Positions 26,082 through 35,500 are shown, counted from the stretch's first letter. The stretch: 43,786 nucleotides of DNA from Bacteroides ovatus (GCA_030844565.1 JAUUNK010000021.1:1-43786), one strand, 5' to 3'. A program made the numbers and translations. Notes: generated from the sequence alone by a model not told the origin.

Positions 26082-26546
26082 ATGAAGAAAATCCTTTTTG
26101 TCTGTTTAGGAAATATTTGCCGCAGTTCAGCGGCGGAAGGAGTCATGCTCCACCTTATAAAGAAAGCCGGATTGGAAGAAGAGTTTGAGATAGATTCGGC
26201 AGGTATCTTGTCCTACCATCAGGGGGAATTACCGGATAGCCGGATGCGTGCCCATGCTATCCGCAGAGGTTATCAACTGGAGCACCGGTCCCGTCCTGTG
26301 AGGACAGAAGACTTTTATCACTTCGACCTCATTCTGGGAATGGACGACCGCAACATAGACGACCTCAAAGAGAAAGCCCCTTCGCCCGAAGAATGGAAAA
26401 AGATTCACCGGATGACGGAATATTGCAGGCGTATCCCTGCCGACCACATCCCCGACCCTTATTATGGAGGAGCCGAAGGCTTCGAATATGTGTTGGACAT
26501 CCTCGAAGACGCCTGCGAAGGGCTGTTGGAGTCTCTGTCGCGTTAG
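26082..26546 (+). CDS. Low-molecular-weight protein-tyrosine phosphatase
   Basis: A 154-aa cytoplasmic phosphatase. The P-loop CLGNICRS (Cys8 nucleophile, Arg14) is at the N-terminus and the general acid Asp125 lies in DPYYGG, as the family requires. In bacteria such enzymes often dephosphorylate tyrosine kinases that control polysaccharide export, but no capsule gene is near, so the target is unknown. The stop codon overlaps that of the converging sensor kinase gene by 4 bp at 26543-26546. Confidence 0.94.
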   Translation: MKKILFVCLGNICRSSAAEGVMLHLIKKAGLEEEFEIDSAGILSYHQGELPDSRMRAHAIRRGYQLEHRSRPVRTEDFYHFDLILGMDDRNIDDLKEKAPSPEEWKKIHRMTEYCRRIPADHIPDPYYGGAEGFEYVLDILEDACEGLLESLSR

Positions 26547-29500
26547 TAGAGAAACATCAAGCGCTTCTTTAGCAGGTCCACAATCTGCATTTGCAACTGC
26601 CCTGCCTGAATCGGTTTAGAGGTGTATGCGTCGAAGCCACTGTTGAGTATCCGTTCTTCGTCTTCCGCGTAAGCAAAAGCAGTCACTGCAATGACGGGAG
26701 TATCTGGGGAAATCTCGCGTATCTTCTGGGTGGCTTCGTATCCGTTCATCTTCGGCATATTGATGTCCATCAATACCAGATGGGGATTGTATTCTTTAAA
26801 CAATTCCACAGCTTGTTCCCCATCCCACGCGTGGATAAGGCAGTATTCTTTTCGCAGTACCGAGTCGAAGAGCTTGTAGTTACTATCATTATCTTCGGCA
26901 ATCAGAATCACTAGCTTCTCTTTTCCGTCTACTTGCCGCACTTCATGTTCTCTGGGTTGCGGCATTTTTTTGTCCGTGCGGGTATAAGGTAATGTAAACC
27001 AGAAGGTACTTCCTTCTCCTTCTTTAGATTGCACGCCGATTTGACCGCCCATGTTTTCGATGATTGTTTGGCAGATAGATAAGCCCAGTCCGGTGCCTTG
27101 CACAAAGTTGTTGAGCTTGACAAATCTGCCGAAGATATTGTCTACCTGCTCTTTAGGTATTCCGCAACCAGTGTCTTTCACGTAGAAGTAGAGTAAGTCG
27201 TCATCTTTCAGATAGTAGCCGAACTCGATGCTGCCGTTTTCTGTAAATTTCATCGCATTGTTGAGCAGGTTGCTCACGACCTGCGTCAGGCGGTTCTTGT
27301 CAGTATTGATGCAGCAATGGGGCATGTGGGCATGATAGCGGATTTCGACATGAGGATTCTTACTTCGCATGTGAGCGGAATCCTCTAACCCCATGAATAG
27401 CGCATGAACATCCGTAGCACTATAAACGAAATCCAGTGTACCCGCCTCTATCTTCGAGAGGTCCAGAATATCGCTGATGAGTTGGAGAAGCAAGTTGTTG
27501 TTATCTTCGATAATGTGGATATATTCTTGCTTTTCTTCCGGTGCTTCGTCGTCTGTCGAAGCTAGAATACCCGAGAAGCCGACAATGGCGTTGAGAGGTG
27601 TACGGATTTCGTGGCTCATGTTAGCCAGAAAAGCGGATTTCAGTTTATTAGATTCTTCAGCTTTCTCTTTGGCTTGCACCAAGGCTTCTTCCATTTTCTT
27701 GCGTTCGGTGATGACCAATGAAGAGCCCACCAACATCTTGGGCTTTCCGTGCTCATCTCTTTCATCTATGGTAGCCCTCACTTCCACCCATTCATAATGT
27801 GTCTTATCCGCCGGGTCGGGATAGATGCGGAACTCTTCTTGTATTTTATTGATTTCTCCCTTTATGAGTCGTTCGCAGGCAGCTTCCACCTGCTCTTTAT
27901 CCGGCTGATACACTTTTGAGAAATAGGCGTCGATAGGAATACGGATTTGATTTTTCAGCATTGTTGCCTCATTCTCCATGAGGTGGAGTTTATGGTTGAC
28001 GTCACAGAGGAACACTCCCTGCTCCAAATCCCATTTCCATGGCGTGATGTCTGCCACGTCCAGAGTGGCGGATAGCTTGTGGTTGGCAGAGTCCAGCATC
28101 TGTTGGGTAAGCGATAGCTCGGTGTGGTCCACACAGAAAACGTCCATCATGTTTGTTTGTTTAGAGTGCACAATGATAACAGTCAGATAAGTTTGAGTCT
28201 TTTCGAGATAGTATTGAAAACTAAGCTCTTTTTTATCTCTTAGCGAGTTATACAATTCGAGCAATCCGGGCGCATGGAGGTGCATGGTTTCGCTATATCT
28301 CTTTCCTAATATCTCTTTTTTAGAGGCGATGTATTGTTCAAAAGTGGGATTTATTTCTCTATAAACAAAGTCTGTAATTTGACCTTTAGCATCGAATATC
28401 AACTCTTGCTTAGCATATAAGATAGGCATGTTTTCAAACAGACTGGTATAGTCTCTTAAAACAGTAATGCGTTTTCCCCGTTCATTGGCAAGCCTACGAA
28501 GCCACATGGTGTAGAATCCTCCTAGAATTGCAAGGAAAATCACTATCAAGATATAGTATCGGTTCTTTTCCAGGAATGTGGGAGGTTTCATGTAGAAGAC
28601 CGTATCGGGTGGGCATAAGTTCATACTCAATCCTGCTTCCTGGAGATCTAGGTAATTGACAATGGGCGGGGGAGTACCTATTCTTTTTACGCGGACCTTG
28701 TGAAAGGGAGCTATTGTCAGCTCTTCTTTTATAATTTCCAGCAGATGTGTTTTTATAGTGGTGTCGGGCCAGAAACATCCACCTACGAGTCCGTTGGGTG
28801 CCATTGCTTCGTTGTGAAGACTGAAAATGGGTATCTTTGCATAATTTCTTAATACGAGGGATATATTTGAAGTCAATATCGTATTTCCTACTTGTGTCTC
28901 TTTCTTGAACCACGATAGAAACAATATGCTGGTTTGTGGAGTAAGGGCTTTCAGGGAATCTATTAAGGCGTCATTGGTGATGTCTCCTGCTATCAGATGC
29001 TCCACTTCTAGTCCCGGGAATTCATTTTTCGTTATCTGGTCTACATCTTCGCGGCATTGTGCACTGATGCAGCGCTTATCCGAGAGAAATACCAATTTCT
29101 TGATCTCCGGATTGAGCGTGTTCATAAGTTCTATTGTCTCTTTTACATAGAAGGGAGCGTAGAAAATAGTCAGAGGTATGTTGCCATGATAGTTCTTGAG
29201 AGGGACTCTCTGGTCTTTGGGGATAAGATATTTTTCCAGATATATGTGTTGTGGACCAATATAGTCCTTTTCAGCACATAAAAGAACAGGCACATTCTTC
29301 CAACGCGTCTCTATATCCTTATTTAATAGCACCCATGCAGAGTTTCCTAAGAGAATAATCAGTTTAGGAGTGATATTGGCATACTTTTGGAACAATCCTT
29401 CTTTATAGGTATTCAGTTCTTCTTCGGTGGAGATAGTAAGCATGTTCATGTGCTCAGTATAGAGGTCTATATGGCTCTTTTGGGTACGATATTCTGTATA

Positions 29501-29674
29501 GATGGGATCTATAAAGTCGTTGCTCCACAAAGAATTCTCTGTGTAGGAATTAATGATTAAAATGCTATTGGACGAGAATGCCGGTGTCGGCTGCTTGGCA
29601 TAACTGATAGAAGTGACGGCGCTTAGCAAAGTGAGCATAAGCGATAGTATGATTGCGTGTTTTGATATTGACAT
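26543..29674 (-). CDS. Hybrid sensor histidine kinase with periplasmic binding-protein-like sensor
   Basis: A 1043-aa membrane sensor. It has a signal or first membrane segment at about 1-25, then a periplasmic region to about 370 that looks like an ABC-type sugar or tryptophan-binding fold (ILIINSYTENSLWSNDFIDPIY, PKLIILLGNSAWVLL, KLVFLSDKRCI). A membrane segment at 371-391 is followed by PAS-like domains (about 400-650). HisKA has His688 in NMSHEIRTPLNAIVGFS. HATPase carries NRLTQVVSNLLNNAMKF, DTGCGIP and GTGLGLSI. The C-terminal receiver has Asp970 in VLMDINMPKMNG. There is no HTH output domain, unlike the usual Bacteroides HTCS, so it must pass phosphate to a separate partner. No response regulator is adjacent. 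Confidence 0.92.
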   Translation of the reverse strand: MSISKHAIILSLMLTLLSAVTSISYAKQPTPAFSSNSILIINSYTENSLWSNDFIDPIYTEYRTQKSHIDLYTEHMNMLTISTEEELNTYKEGLFQKYANITPKLIILLGNSAWVLLNKDIETRWKNVPVLLCAEKDYIGPQHIYLEKYLIPKDQRVPLKNYHGNIPLTIFYAPFYVKETIELMNTLNPEIKKLVFLSDKRCISAQCREDVDQITKNEFPGLEVEHLIAGDITNDALIDSLKALTPQTSILFLSWFKKETQVGNTILTSNISLVLRNYAKIPIFSLHNEAMAPNGLVGGCFWPDTTIKTHLLEIIKEELTIAPFHKVRVKRIGTPPPIVNYLDLQEAGLSMNLCPPDTVFYMKPPTFLEKNRYYILIVIFLAILGGFYTMWLRRLANERGKRITVLRDYTSLFENMPILYAKQELIFDAKGQITDFVYREINPTFEQYIASKKEILGKRYSETMHLHAPGLLELYNSLRDKKELSFQYYLEKTQTYLTVIIVHSKQTNMMDVFCVDHTELSLTQQMLDSANHKLSATLDVADITPWKWDLEQGVFLCDVNHKLHLMENEATMLKNQIRIPIDAYFSKVYQPDKEQVEAACERLIKGEINKIQEEFRIYPDPADKTHYEWVEVRATIDERDEHGKPKMLVGSSLVITERKKMEEALVQAKEKAEESNKLKSAFLANMSHEIRTPLNAIVGFSGILASTDDEAPEEKQEYIHIIEDNNNLLLQLISDILDLSKIEAGTLDFVYSATDVHALFMGLEDSAHMRSKNPHVEIRYHAHMPHCCINTDKNRLTQVVSNLLNNAMKFTENGSIEFGYYLKDDDLLYFYVKDTGCGIPKEQVDNIFGRFVKLNNFVQGTGLGLSICQTIIENMGGQIGVQSKEGEGSTFWFTLPYTRTDKKMPQPREHEVRQVDGKEKLVILIAEDNDSNYKLFDSVLRKEYCLIHAWDGEQAVELFKEYNPHLVLMDINMPKMNGYEATQKIREISPDTPVIAVTAFAYAEDEERILNSGFDAYTSKPIQAGQLQMQIVDLLKKRLMFLY

Positions 29675-29802
29675 AATCAGATGTTTTGACTATAATAAAT
29701 AAACCCACTAAAATTACTACTTAATTCAATGTCCTCAAAATAAATGGTAATCTTTTTAGTGTGCCTGCTGGTTGCACGAGGTTATAAACGGTTTCTGCGC
29801 TC

Positions 29803-29846
29803 CGTTTGGGATTCAGTGTTCTCAGGAACAGGCTGGATCCCAAACG
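29803..29846. other. Long stem-loop downstream of the 7TM-HD gene
   Basis: cgtttgggat (29803-29812) pairs perfectly with atcccaaacg (29837-29846), with an inner tgttc-tcag-gaaca hairpin between. No U-tract follows on either strand, so it is not a simple terminator. It lies in the 213-bp gap between the kinase start and the 3' end of the HD gene. Confidence 0.5.
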
Positions 29847-29887
29847 ATGGCATAACATATCAGGGGGAAGGGAATGTTAAAAGAAAC

Positions 29888-31948
29888 TTACTTCTTCAGT
29901 TCGGGATAACTAATGCGTGTGTGATAAGCAATCTTCAGTTTCTCTTTGAATACAGCTTTTACCGTTGCGATGTCTTTAAAGGTGATGGGGCATTCCTTAA
30001 AGTAACCTTCTGCAACTTGCGCGTCAATAATTTTATCTACTAGATTGCTGATGCTTTCTTCCGTATATTCAGGCAGGCTGCGCGATGCCGCTTCTACGGC
30101 ATCCGCCATCATCAGTATGGCGGCCTCTTTGGAGTGTGGATTGGGACCTGGATAGGTGAACAGGGCTTCGTCAGGCTCTTCACCGGGATGTTCGTTCTTC
30201 CAGGAAATATAGAAAAATTTCGTTTTTCCTCCTCCATGGTGGGTACTTATAAAGTCTTTGATGACTTTGGGAAGATTGTGCTTTTCTGCCAGTTTCAATC
30301 CATCGGACACGTGGTTGATGACTACTTGGGCACTTTGCTCATAGTTCAGGTTCTTGTGGGGATCTAGCTTGCCCGATTGGTTTTCGGTAAAGAAAGCGGG
30401 ATTTTCCATCTTTCCTATATCATGGTAAAGAGCTCCTGTACGCACCAATTGGCTTTTTGCGCCGATACGGATGGCTGCTTCAGCGGCAAGGTTGGCTACC
30501 TGCATGGAGTGTTGGAAAGTACCCGGGGCAGTCTCGGACAATTGGCGTAGGAGGTCGTTGTTGATGTTGGATAATTCCACCAGTGTAACGTTCGAAGTAA
30601 AACCGAAAGTCTTTTCGAGTAAAAAGAGAAGTGGGTAAGCAAAGAGTAACAAAACGCCGTTGATGATAAAGTAACTGTACATCCTTACGTTTAATTTATG
30701 GAGATCATTTTCTGTCATCAGCTCGAAAGCGAAGTAGACTGCCACATAGGTCAGGATAACCAGCAATGCCGTGCGGAACAATTGTGAACGTTGGGAAAGT
30801 TCCCGCAAACTGAAGATGGCTACCAGACCTGCCGCCAATTGCACCAGAATAAATTCGTGCGGAAAGCGCAAAGTGATGGAGCAAATGAGAATGGTGATAA
30901 CATGCGTGAGAAAAGCTGTCCGTGAATCCAGGAAGACACGGATGATGATGGGAAGCATGGCATAAGGGAGTATGTATACACTCGACATGTTATTGATTAT
31001 CAGCAGGGCGGTGGTGACACAGTAGATTACAATCAGTGTAAAGAGCATGTAGATACTCCCTTTTCGTTCGTAGTAGTCTGCACGGAACAGGTTGAGATAG
31101 AGCATAAAACACAGCATGAATATCCCTACGAAAAGCACTTGCCCGGCAAGAATAAGGCGTTTCTGTTCGTTCGATTCACTTCGTTTGATAGATTCTTTCC
31201 GTAGGGATTCGAGGATATTGTAAGTTTCGGGGCTCACCAACTCGCCCCGGTCAATAATCTTCTGTCCGCTTTGCACCAGGCCTTTTGCCAAAGAATAGCT
31301 GTCCAGCATTTCTTGCCGGGCGGTTTCGGTACGTTGTTGGTCGAAGGTCAGGTTTGGAGTGATATATTCGTTGAGCGAACATTGCCGGAGAATTTCCCGG
31401 CTATAATGTACGGTGTCCGAAGATATTAAATATTCGTAGGCTTTTTTCACTGTGAATAGTTCGTCTGTCGGCTGAGGATTGGCAAGCTTATCTTTAATAA
31501 CCATGATAGAAGCCGTGCTATCCTTGTATAACTTATGGATGTCTTCGGTAGACACTATACCTATATTATATATATCTTTCAGTGTACGCTCGATGTAGCG
31601 TAGGTAGTCGGGAGAAGGCAAGATGTTTTTCAGGTTCAGGCGGTAGTTTTCCTTTAATTTGGCAAGAGCATCTGTTTCCACTTTCTTTTGCAATTCGTAG
31701 TAAGGCTGGAAATTAGACATCAGACTGTCTTGTTCCCGCTTCACTACTGCATCTTCTTTATAAATGGGAAAGTCGAAAGGCGCCATAAGCAGTCCGTGTT
31801 TCCACAGTTTGTTAACGTCATACTGATAGTTGAACTTTCCATCCCGGGGGAGGAAGTAAACAATCACAGTGACCGTGGCCACGAATATCAAGATTTTGTA
31901 AAAGAAATCTTTGCGAGAGAAACTATTTTTTTTCTTCTGGTGTTCCAT
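29888..31948 (-). CDS. 7TM-HD family phosphodiesterase (PgpH-like)
   Basis: 686 aa from MEHQKKKNSFSRKD; the frame is open 13 codons further but the ATG at 31948 fits best. It has an N-terminal membrane segment (about 18-36), an extracytoplasmic 7TMR-HDED-like region (about 40-260), seven membrane segments (about 265-460), then a cytosolic HD domain with LVRTGALYHDIGKMENPAFF and a second ISTHHGGGKTKFF His pair. The same architecture is found in PgpH, which hydrolyses c-di-AMP. That substrate is plausible here but not proven. It is divergent from gltX. Confidence 0.9.
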   Translation of the reverse strand: MEHQKKKNSFSRKDFFYKILIFVATVTVIVYFLPRDGKFNYQYDVNKLWKHGLLMAPFDFPIYKEDAVVKREQDSLMSNFQPYYELQKKVETDALAKLKENYRLNLKNILPSPDYLRYIERTLKDIYNIGIVSTEDIHKLYKDSTASIMVIKDKLANPQPTDELFTVKKAYEYLISSDTVHYSREILRQCSLNEYITPNLTFDQQRTETARQEMLDSYSLAKGLVQSGQKIIDRGELVSPETYNILESLRKESIKRSESNEQKRLILAGQVLFVGIFMLCFMLYLNLFRADYYERKGSIYMLFTLIVIYCVTTALLIINNMSSVYILPYAMLPIIIRVFLDSRTAFLTHVITILICSITLRFPHEFILVQLAAGLVAIFSLRELSQRSQLFRTALLVILTYVAVYFAFELMTENDLHKLNVRMYSYFIINGVLLLFAYPLLFLLEKTFGFTSNVTLVELSNINNDLLRQLSETAPGTFQHSMQVANLAAEAAIRIGAKSQLVRTGALYHDIGKMENPAFFTENQSGKLDPHKNLNYEQSAQVVINHVSDGLKLAEKHNLPKVIKDFISTHHGGGKTKFFYISWKNEHPGEEPDEALFTYPGPNPHSKEAAILMMADAVEAASRSLPEYTEESISNLVDKIIDAQVAEGYFKECPITFKDIATVKAVFKEKLKIAYHTRISYPELKK

Positions 31949-32006
31949 AACGGTTGAAATTTTTGCGAAAAGTACAAAAAAAAACAATAGTGTGGAAAAA
32001 AAGGTT

Positions 32007-32014
32007 TAATTTTG
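32007..32014 (+). promoter_or_regulatory. -7 box for gltX-waaA
   Basis: TAATTTTG matches TAnnTTTG, 26 bp before the gltX ATG. Confidence 0.55.
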
Positions 32015-32040
32015 CCTCGATTTACCTATACTAACCAATT

Positions 32041-33558
32041 ATGGCAGAAAGAAAAGTAAGAGTTCGTTTTGCTCCGAGCCCTACCGGAGCATTGCACATC
32101 GGTGGTGTGCGTACCGCTTTGTATAATTATCTATTTGCCCGCCAGCATGGGGGAGAGTTGATATTCCGTATTGAAGATACGGATTCGCATCGCTTTGTTC
32201 CGGGTGCAGAGGAGTATATCTTGGAATCTTTTAAATGGCTGGGCATACATTTCGACGAAGGAGTCAGCTTTGGTGGAGAACACGGACCCTATCGTCAGTC
32301 CGAACGTCGCGATATATATAAGAAATATGTGCAAGTTTTGTTGGATAGCGGAAAGGCATACATCGCTTTCGATACACCGGAAGAGTTGGAGGCAAAACGT
32401 AGCGAAATTGCTAATTTTCAGTATGATGCATCTACGCGCGGTAGCATGCGCAATTCGTTGACACTGCCTAAAGAAGAGGTAGATGCCCTGATTGCCGGAG
32501 GGAAACAGTATGTAGTCCGTTTCAAGATTGAACCCAATGAGGATATTCATGTAAACGACCTGATCCGGGGCGAAGTGATTATTAATTCTTCTATTCTGGA
32601 TGATAAAGTGCTGTATAAATCAGCCGATGAGCTGCCTACTTATCACTTGGCAAATATTGTGGATGACCATCTGATGGAAGTTACCCACGTGATTCGCGGA
32701 GAAGAATGGTTACCTTCGGCACCGTTGCACGTGTTGCTTTACCGTGCTTTCGGTTGGGAAGATACCATGCCTGCCTTTGCCCACCTGCCCCTGCTGTTGA
32801 AACCGGAAGGAAACGGCAAGTTGAGCAAGCGCGACGGCGACCGGTTGGGGTTCCCTGTATTCCCGCTCGAGTGGCACGACCCTAAATCGGGAGAAGTCTC
32901 TTCGGGATACCGCGAGTCGGGATATTTGCCCGAAGCGGTAATTAACTTCCTTGCTTTGCTGGGGTGGAATCCGGGTAACGACCAGGAAGTGATGTCTATG
33001 GACGAGCTGATTCGCCTTTTCGACCTGAGCCGTTGCAGCAAGTCCGGAGCTAAGTTCGATTATAAGAAAGGTATTTGGTTCAATCACCAATATATCCAAC
33101 AGAAACCGAACGAAGAAATAGCCGGAATGTTTGTGCCTATCTTGCGTGAACATGGTGTGGAAGCTCCCTTCGAGAAGGTAGTGACGGTAGTGGGAATGAT
33201 GAAAGACCGCGTTAGCTTCATCAAGGAACTTTGGGATGTATGCAGTTTCTTCTTCGTAGCTCCCACCGAGTATGATGAAAAGACGGTGAAGAAACGCTGG
33301 AAAGAAGACTCTGCCAAATGTATGACCGAGTTGGCAGAAGTGCTTGCCGGCATAGAAGATTTCAGTATCGAAGGACAAGAAAAAATAGTAATGGACTGGA
33401 TTGCCGAAAAAGGTTATCATACGGGGAACATAATGAATGCCTTCCGCCTGACTTTGGTGGGCGAGGGAAAGGGGCCCCACATGTTTGATATTTCCTGGGT
33501 ATTGGGCAAAGAAGAAACGTTGGCCCGTATGAAGCGTGCCGTAGAGGTATTGAAGTAA
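32041..33558 (+). CDS. gltX: Glutamate--tRNA ligase
   Basis: A 505-aa class I aminoacyl-tRNA synthetase. The HIGH motif is in FAPSPTGALHIGGVRTALYNYLFAR near residues 10-34, and KLSKRDG at 260-266 is the KMSKS equivalent. FRIEDTD and the anticodon-binding helical C-terminal domain are in place, and length is normal. It is followed 13 bp later by waaA on the same strand, with no terminator between, so they are probably co-transcribed. Confidence 0.97.
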   Translation: MAERKVRVRFAPSPTGALHIGGVRTALYNYLFARQHGGELIFRIEDTDSHRFVPGAEEYILESFKWLGIHFDEGVSFGGEHGPYRQSERRDIYKKYVQVLLDSGKAYIAFDTPEELEAKRSEIANFQYDASTRGSMRNSLTLPKEEVDALIAGGKQYVVRFKIEPNEDIHVNDLIRGEVIINSSILDDKVLYKSADELPTYHLANIVDDHLMEVTHVIRGEEWLPSAPLHVLLYRAFGWEDTMPAFAHLPLLLKPEGNGKLSKRDGDRLGFPVFPLEWHDPKSGEVSSGYRESGYLPEAVINFLALLGWNPGNDQEVMSMDELIRLFDLSRCSKSGAKFDYKKGIWFNHQYIQQKPNEEIAGMFVPILREHGVEAPFEKVVTVVGMMKDRVSFIKELWDVCSFFFVAPTEYDEKTVKKRWKEDSAKCMTELAEVLAGIEDFSIEGQEKIVMDWIAEKGYHTGNIMNAFRLTLVGEGKGPHMFDISWVLGKEETLARMKRAVEVLK

Positions 33559-33571
33559 TAATGACGACGCT

Positions 33572-34792
33572 ATGCTGTATAATCTGGCAATAGGCATTTA
33601 CGACATATTGGTGCATTTAGCTGCTCCGTTCAGCCGGAAGCCCCGGAAGATGATGAAGGGGCATTGGGTGGTGTACCAACTTCTCCGCCAGCAAGTGGAA
33701 AAGGAAGCGCAATATATTTGGTTTCATGCCGCTTCTTTGGGAGAGTTTGAACAAGGACGCCCGTTGATTGAGAAAATCCGGGCAGAGTATCCCCATTATA
33801 AAATCTTGTTGACTTTCTTTTCCCCTTCGGGATACGAAGTGCGCAAGAACTATCGTGGAGCGGATATTGTCTGTTACCTGCCATTTGATAAACCTCGCAA
33901 TGTGAAGAAGTTCCTGGATATTGTGAATCCTTGCATGGCTTTCTTCATCAAGTACGAGTTCTGGAAAAACTATCTGGATGAGTTGCATAAGCGCCGTATC
34001 CCGGTATATAGCATTTCCTCCATTTTCCGCCGCGATCAGATATTCTTTAAGTGGTATGGAGGCACTTATCGCGATGTGTTGAAAGACTTCGACCATCTAT
34101 TTGTGCAGAACGAAGCTTCGAAACGCTATCTGTCAAAGATTGGCATTACCCGTGTCACAGTAGTAGGGGATACCCGTTTCGACCGGGTGCTAAAGATTCT
34201 GGAAGAAGCCAAGCCCCTTCCTCTTGTAGAAAAATTCAAGGGAAATTCGCTCACGTTTATTGCGGGTAGTTCCTGGGGGCCGGATGAGGACCTTTTCCTC
34301 GAATATTTTAATAATCATCCGGAAATGAAGCTTATCATTGCTCCGCATGTCATCGAAGAGAACCATCTGGTAGAGATTATAGCAAAGCTGAAACGTCCAT
34401 ACGTACGCTACACACGGGCAGACGAAAGGAATGTGCAAAAAGCCGACTGCCTGATTATCGACTGTTTCGGCCTGCTGTCTTCCATCTACCGTTATGGCGA
34501 GATTTCTTATATCGGAGGTGGCTTCGGAGTGGGAATACACAATACACTGGAAGCTGCTGTATATGGTATTCCCGTGATATTTGGTCCTAACTATCAGAAA
34601 TTTATGGAAGCAGTTCAGCTGATAGAAGCCAAAGGAGCCTATTCAATTAAGGATTATGATGAATTGAAAACTCTCCTCGACCGCTTTTTATCCGATGAAG
34701 CATTCTTAAAGGAGACTGGAAAGAATGCAGGATATTACGTAACAAGCAACTCCGGAGCAACGGAGAAGATTATGCACATGATTAATTTCTAA
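33572..34792 (+). CDS. waaA: 3-deoxy-D-manno-octulosonic acid transferase (Kdo transferase)
   Basis: A 406-aa glycosyltransferase (GT30) that adds Kdo to lipid A precursor at the inner membrane. The N-terminal membrane anchor is followed by IWFHAASLGEFEQGRPLIEKIR, containing the Glu that serves as base in the family, then AFFIKYEFWKNYL, VGDTRFDRV, FIAGSSWGPDED and GGGFGVGIHNTLEAAVYGIPVIFGPNY (sugar-nucleotide site). It is second in the gltX-waaA unit and is ended by a long-stem terminator at 34805. Confidence 0.95.
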   Translation: MLYNLAIGIYDILVHLAAPFSRKPRKMMKGHWVVYQLLRQQVEKEAQYIWFHAASLGEFEQGRPLIEKIRAEYPHYKILLTFFSPSGYEVRKNYRGADIVCYLPFDKPRNVKKFLDIVNPCMAFFIKYEFWKNYLDELHKRRIPVYSISSIFRRDQIFFKWYGGTYRDVLKDFDHLFVQNEASKRYLSKIGITRVTVVGDTRFDRVLKILEEAKPLPLVEKFKGNSLTFIAGSSWGPDEDLFLEYFNNHPEMKLIIAPHVIEENHLVEIIAKLKRPYVRYTRADERNVQKADCLIIDCFGLLSSIYRYGEISYIGGGFGVGIHNTLEAAVYGIPVIFGPNYQKFMEAVQLIEAKGAYSIKDYDELKTLLDRFLSDEAFLKETGKNAGYYVTSNSGATEKIMHMINF

Positions 34793-34804
34793 TTACTATA
34801 AAGC

Positions 34805-34863
34805 ATCCCCTTATCTAGGCCTACACTATCTACAAAAACAGGCAAAGATAAGGGGATTTTTTT
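34805..34863 (+). terminator. Terminator of gltX-waaA
   Basis: atccccttatct (34805-34816) pairs perfectly with agataaggggat (34846-34857), followed by seven T's. The loop is long (29 nt). Confidence 0.85.
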
Positions 34864-34983
34864 GCTTGTTTGTCTTTGAAGCATTTATGCTCTTAGGAAA
34901 GTACGTGCAGATGAGGTGGTAAATAGCGGAGCTACCGGGAACAGCATACGTAGATAATATTCTTTTCCTTAATGGTTCGTTAA

Positions 34984-35071
34984 GGCTCACTACTGTGAAC
35001 AAATAGGCTCACATACGTGAACTGATAGGATTACAGCTGTGAACAAGTCGGCTCACAGTTGTGAGCCTTTG
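34984..35071. repeat. Tandem array of 22-bp palindromes (4 units)
   Basis: Units start at 34984, 35006, 35028 and 35050, exactly 22 bp apart. Each begins gg(c/a)t(c/t)ac and contains a dyad close to ctcacagctgtgag. The array is bracketed by an inverted flank, ttttcc-ttaatggtt on the left (about 34963-34977) and aaccat-aggaaaa on the right (about 35079-35090). The remaining parts of 34793-35500 contain no recognisable gene. Confidence 0.8.
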
Positions 35072-35311
35072 AGGACTAACCATAGGAAAAAGAAGAAATA
35101 CAAAGCGTGAATGTGTTGTATAGAGAAGATAATGACGGAAGAATGGCTACTTATACGATGACTTTAGGGGATATAATGCATACTTTAAGGCAATTGGTAT
35201 GCTATATCATTGTATTGAAAAATATTGTGTAGGGAAGTGAAAATTTATTTTATAATGAATGGGTTATGGAAGAGATGGAAGGATAATATTGTTACGATTT
35301 AGAGTTTTTGG

Positions 35312-35363
35312 GAGTGAGAGCAAACCTTTGCTCTCACTCTGCTCTCACTCTATCTCTCACTCC
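35312..35363. repeat. Half-site array of CTCTCACTC
   Basis: gagtgagag at 35312-35320 is followed by direct copies of ctctcactc at 35331, 35342 and 35354 (11-12 bp steps, one helical turn). The first pair forms a 12-bp perfect hairpin, agtgagagcaaa-cc-tttgctctcact (35313-35338). A further gtgagagcgtga lies at 35401. No coding sequence is visible. Confidence 0.65.
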
Positions 35364-35500
35364 TTAAAACCCCGATGAATAAAGGGATACAGACAAAAAA
35401 GTGAGAGCGTGACAGTAAAAAGCATTTCAAACTCCTAGGAGGGGAGAGTCGGGTGGAAAGTCTTCCCGGGAAAGCTAAAGAACCAAAAAATACCTTGTTT

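Noticed and set aside
29744..30043. 99-codon plus-strand ORF
   Set aside because: It covers the hairpin at 29803 and antisense of the HD gene; no start signal or domain.
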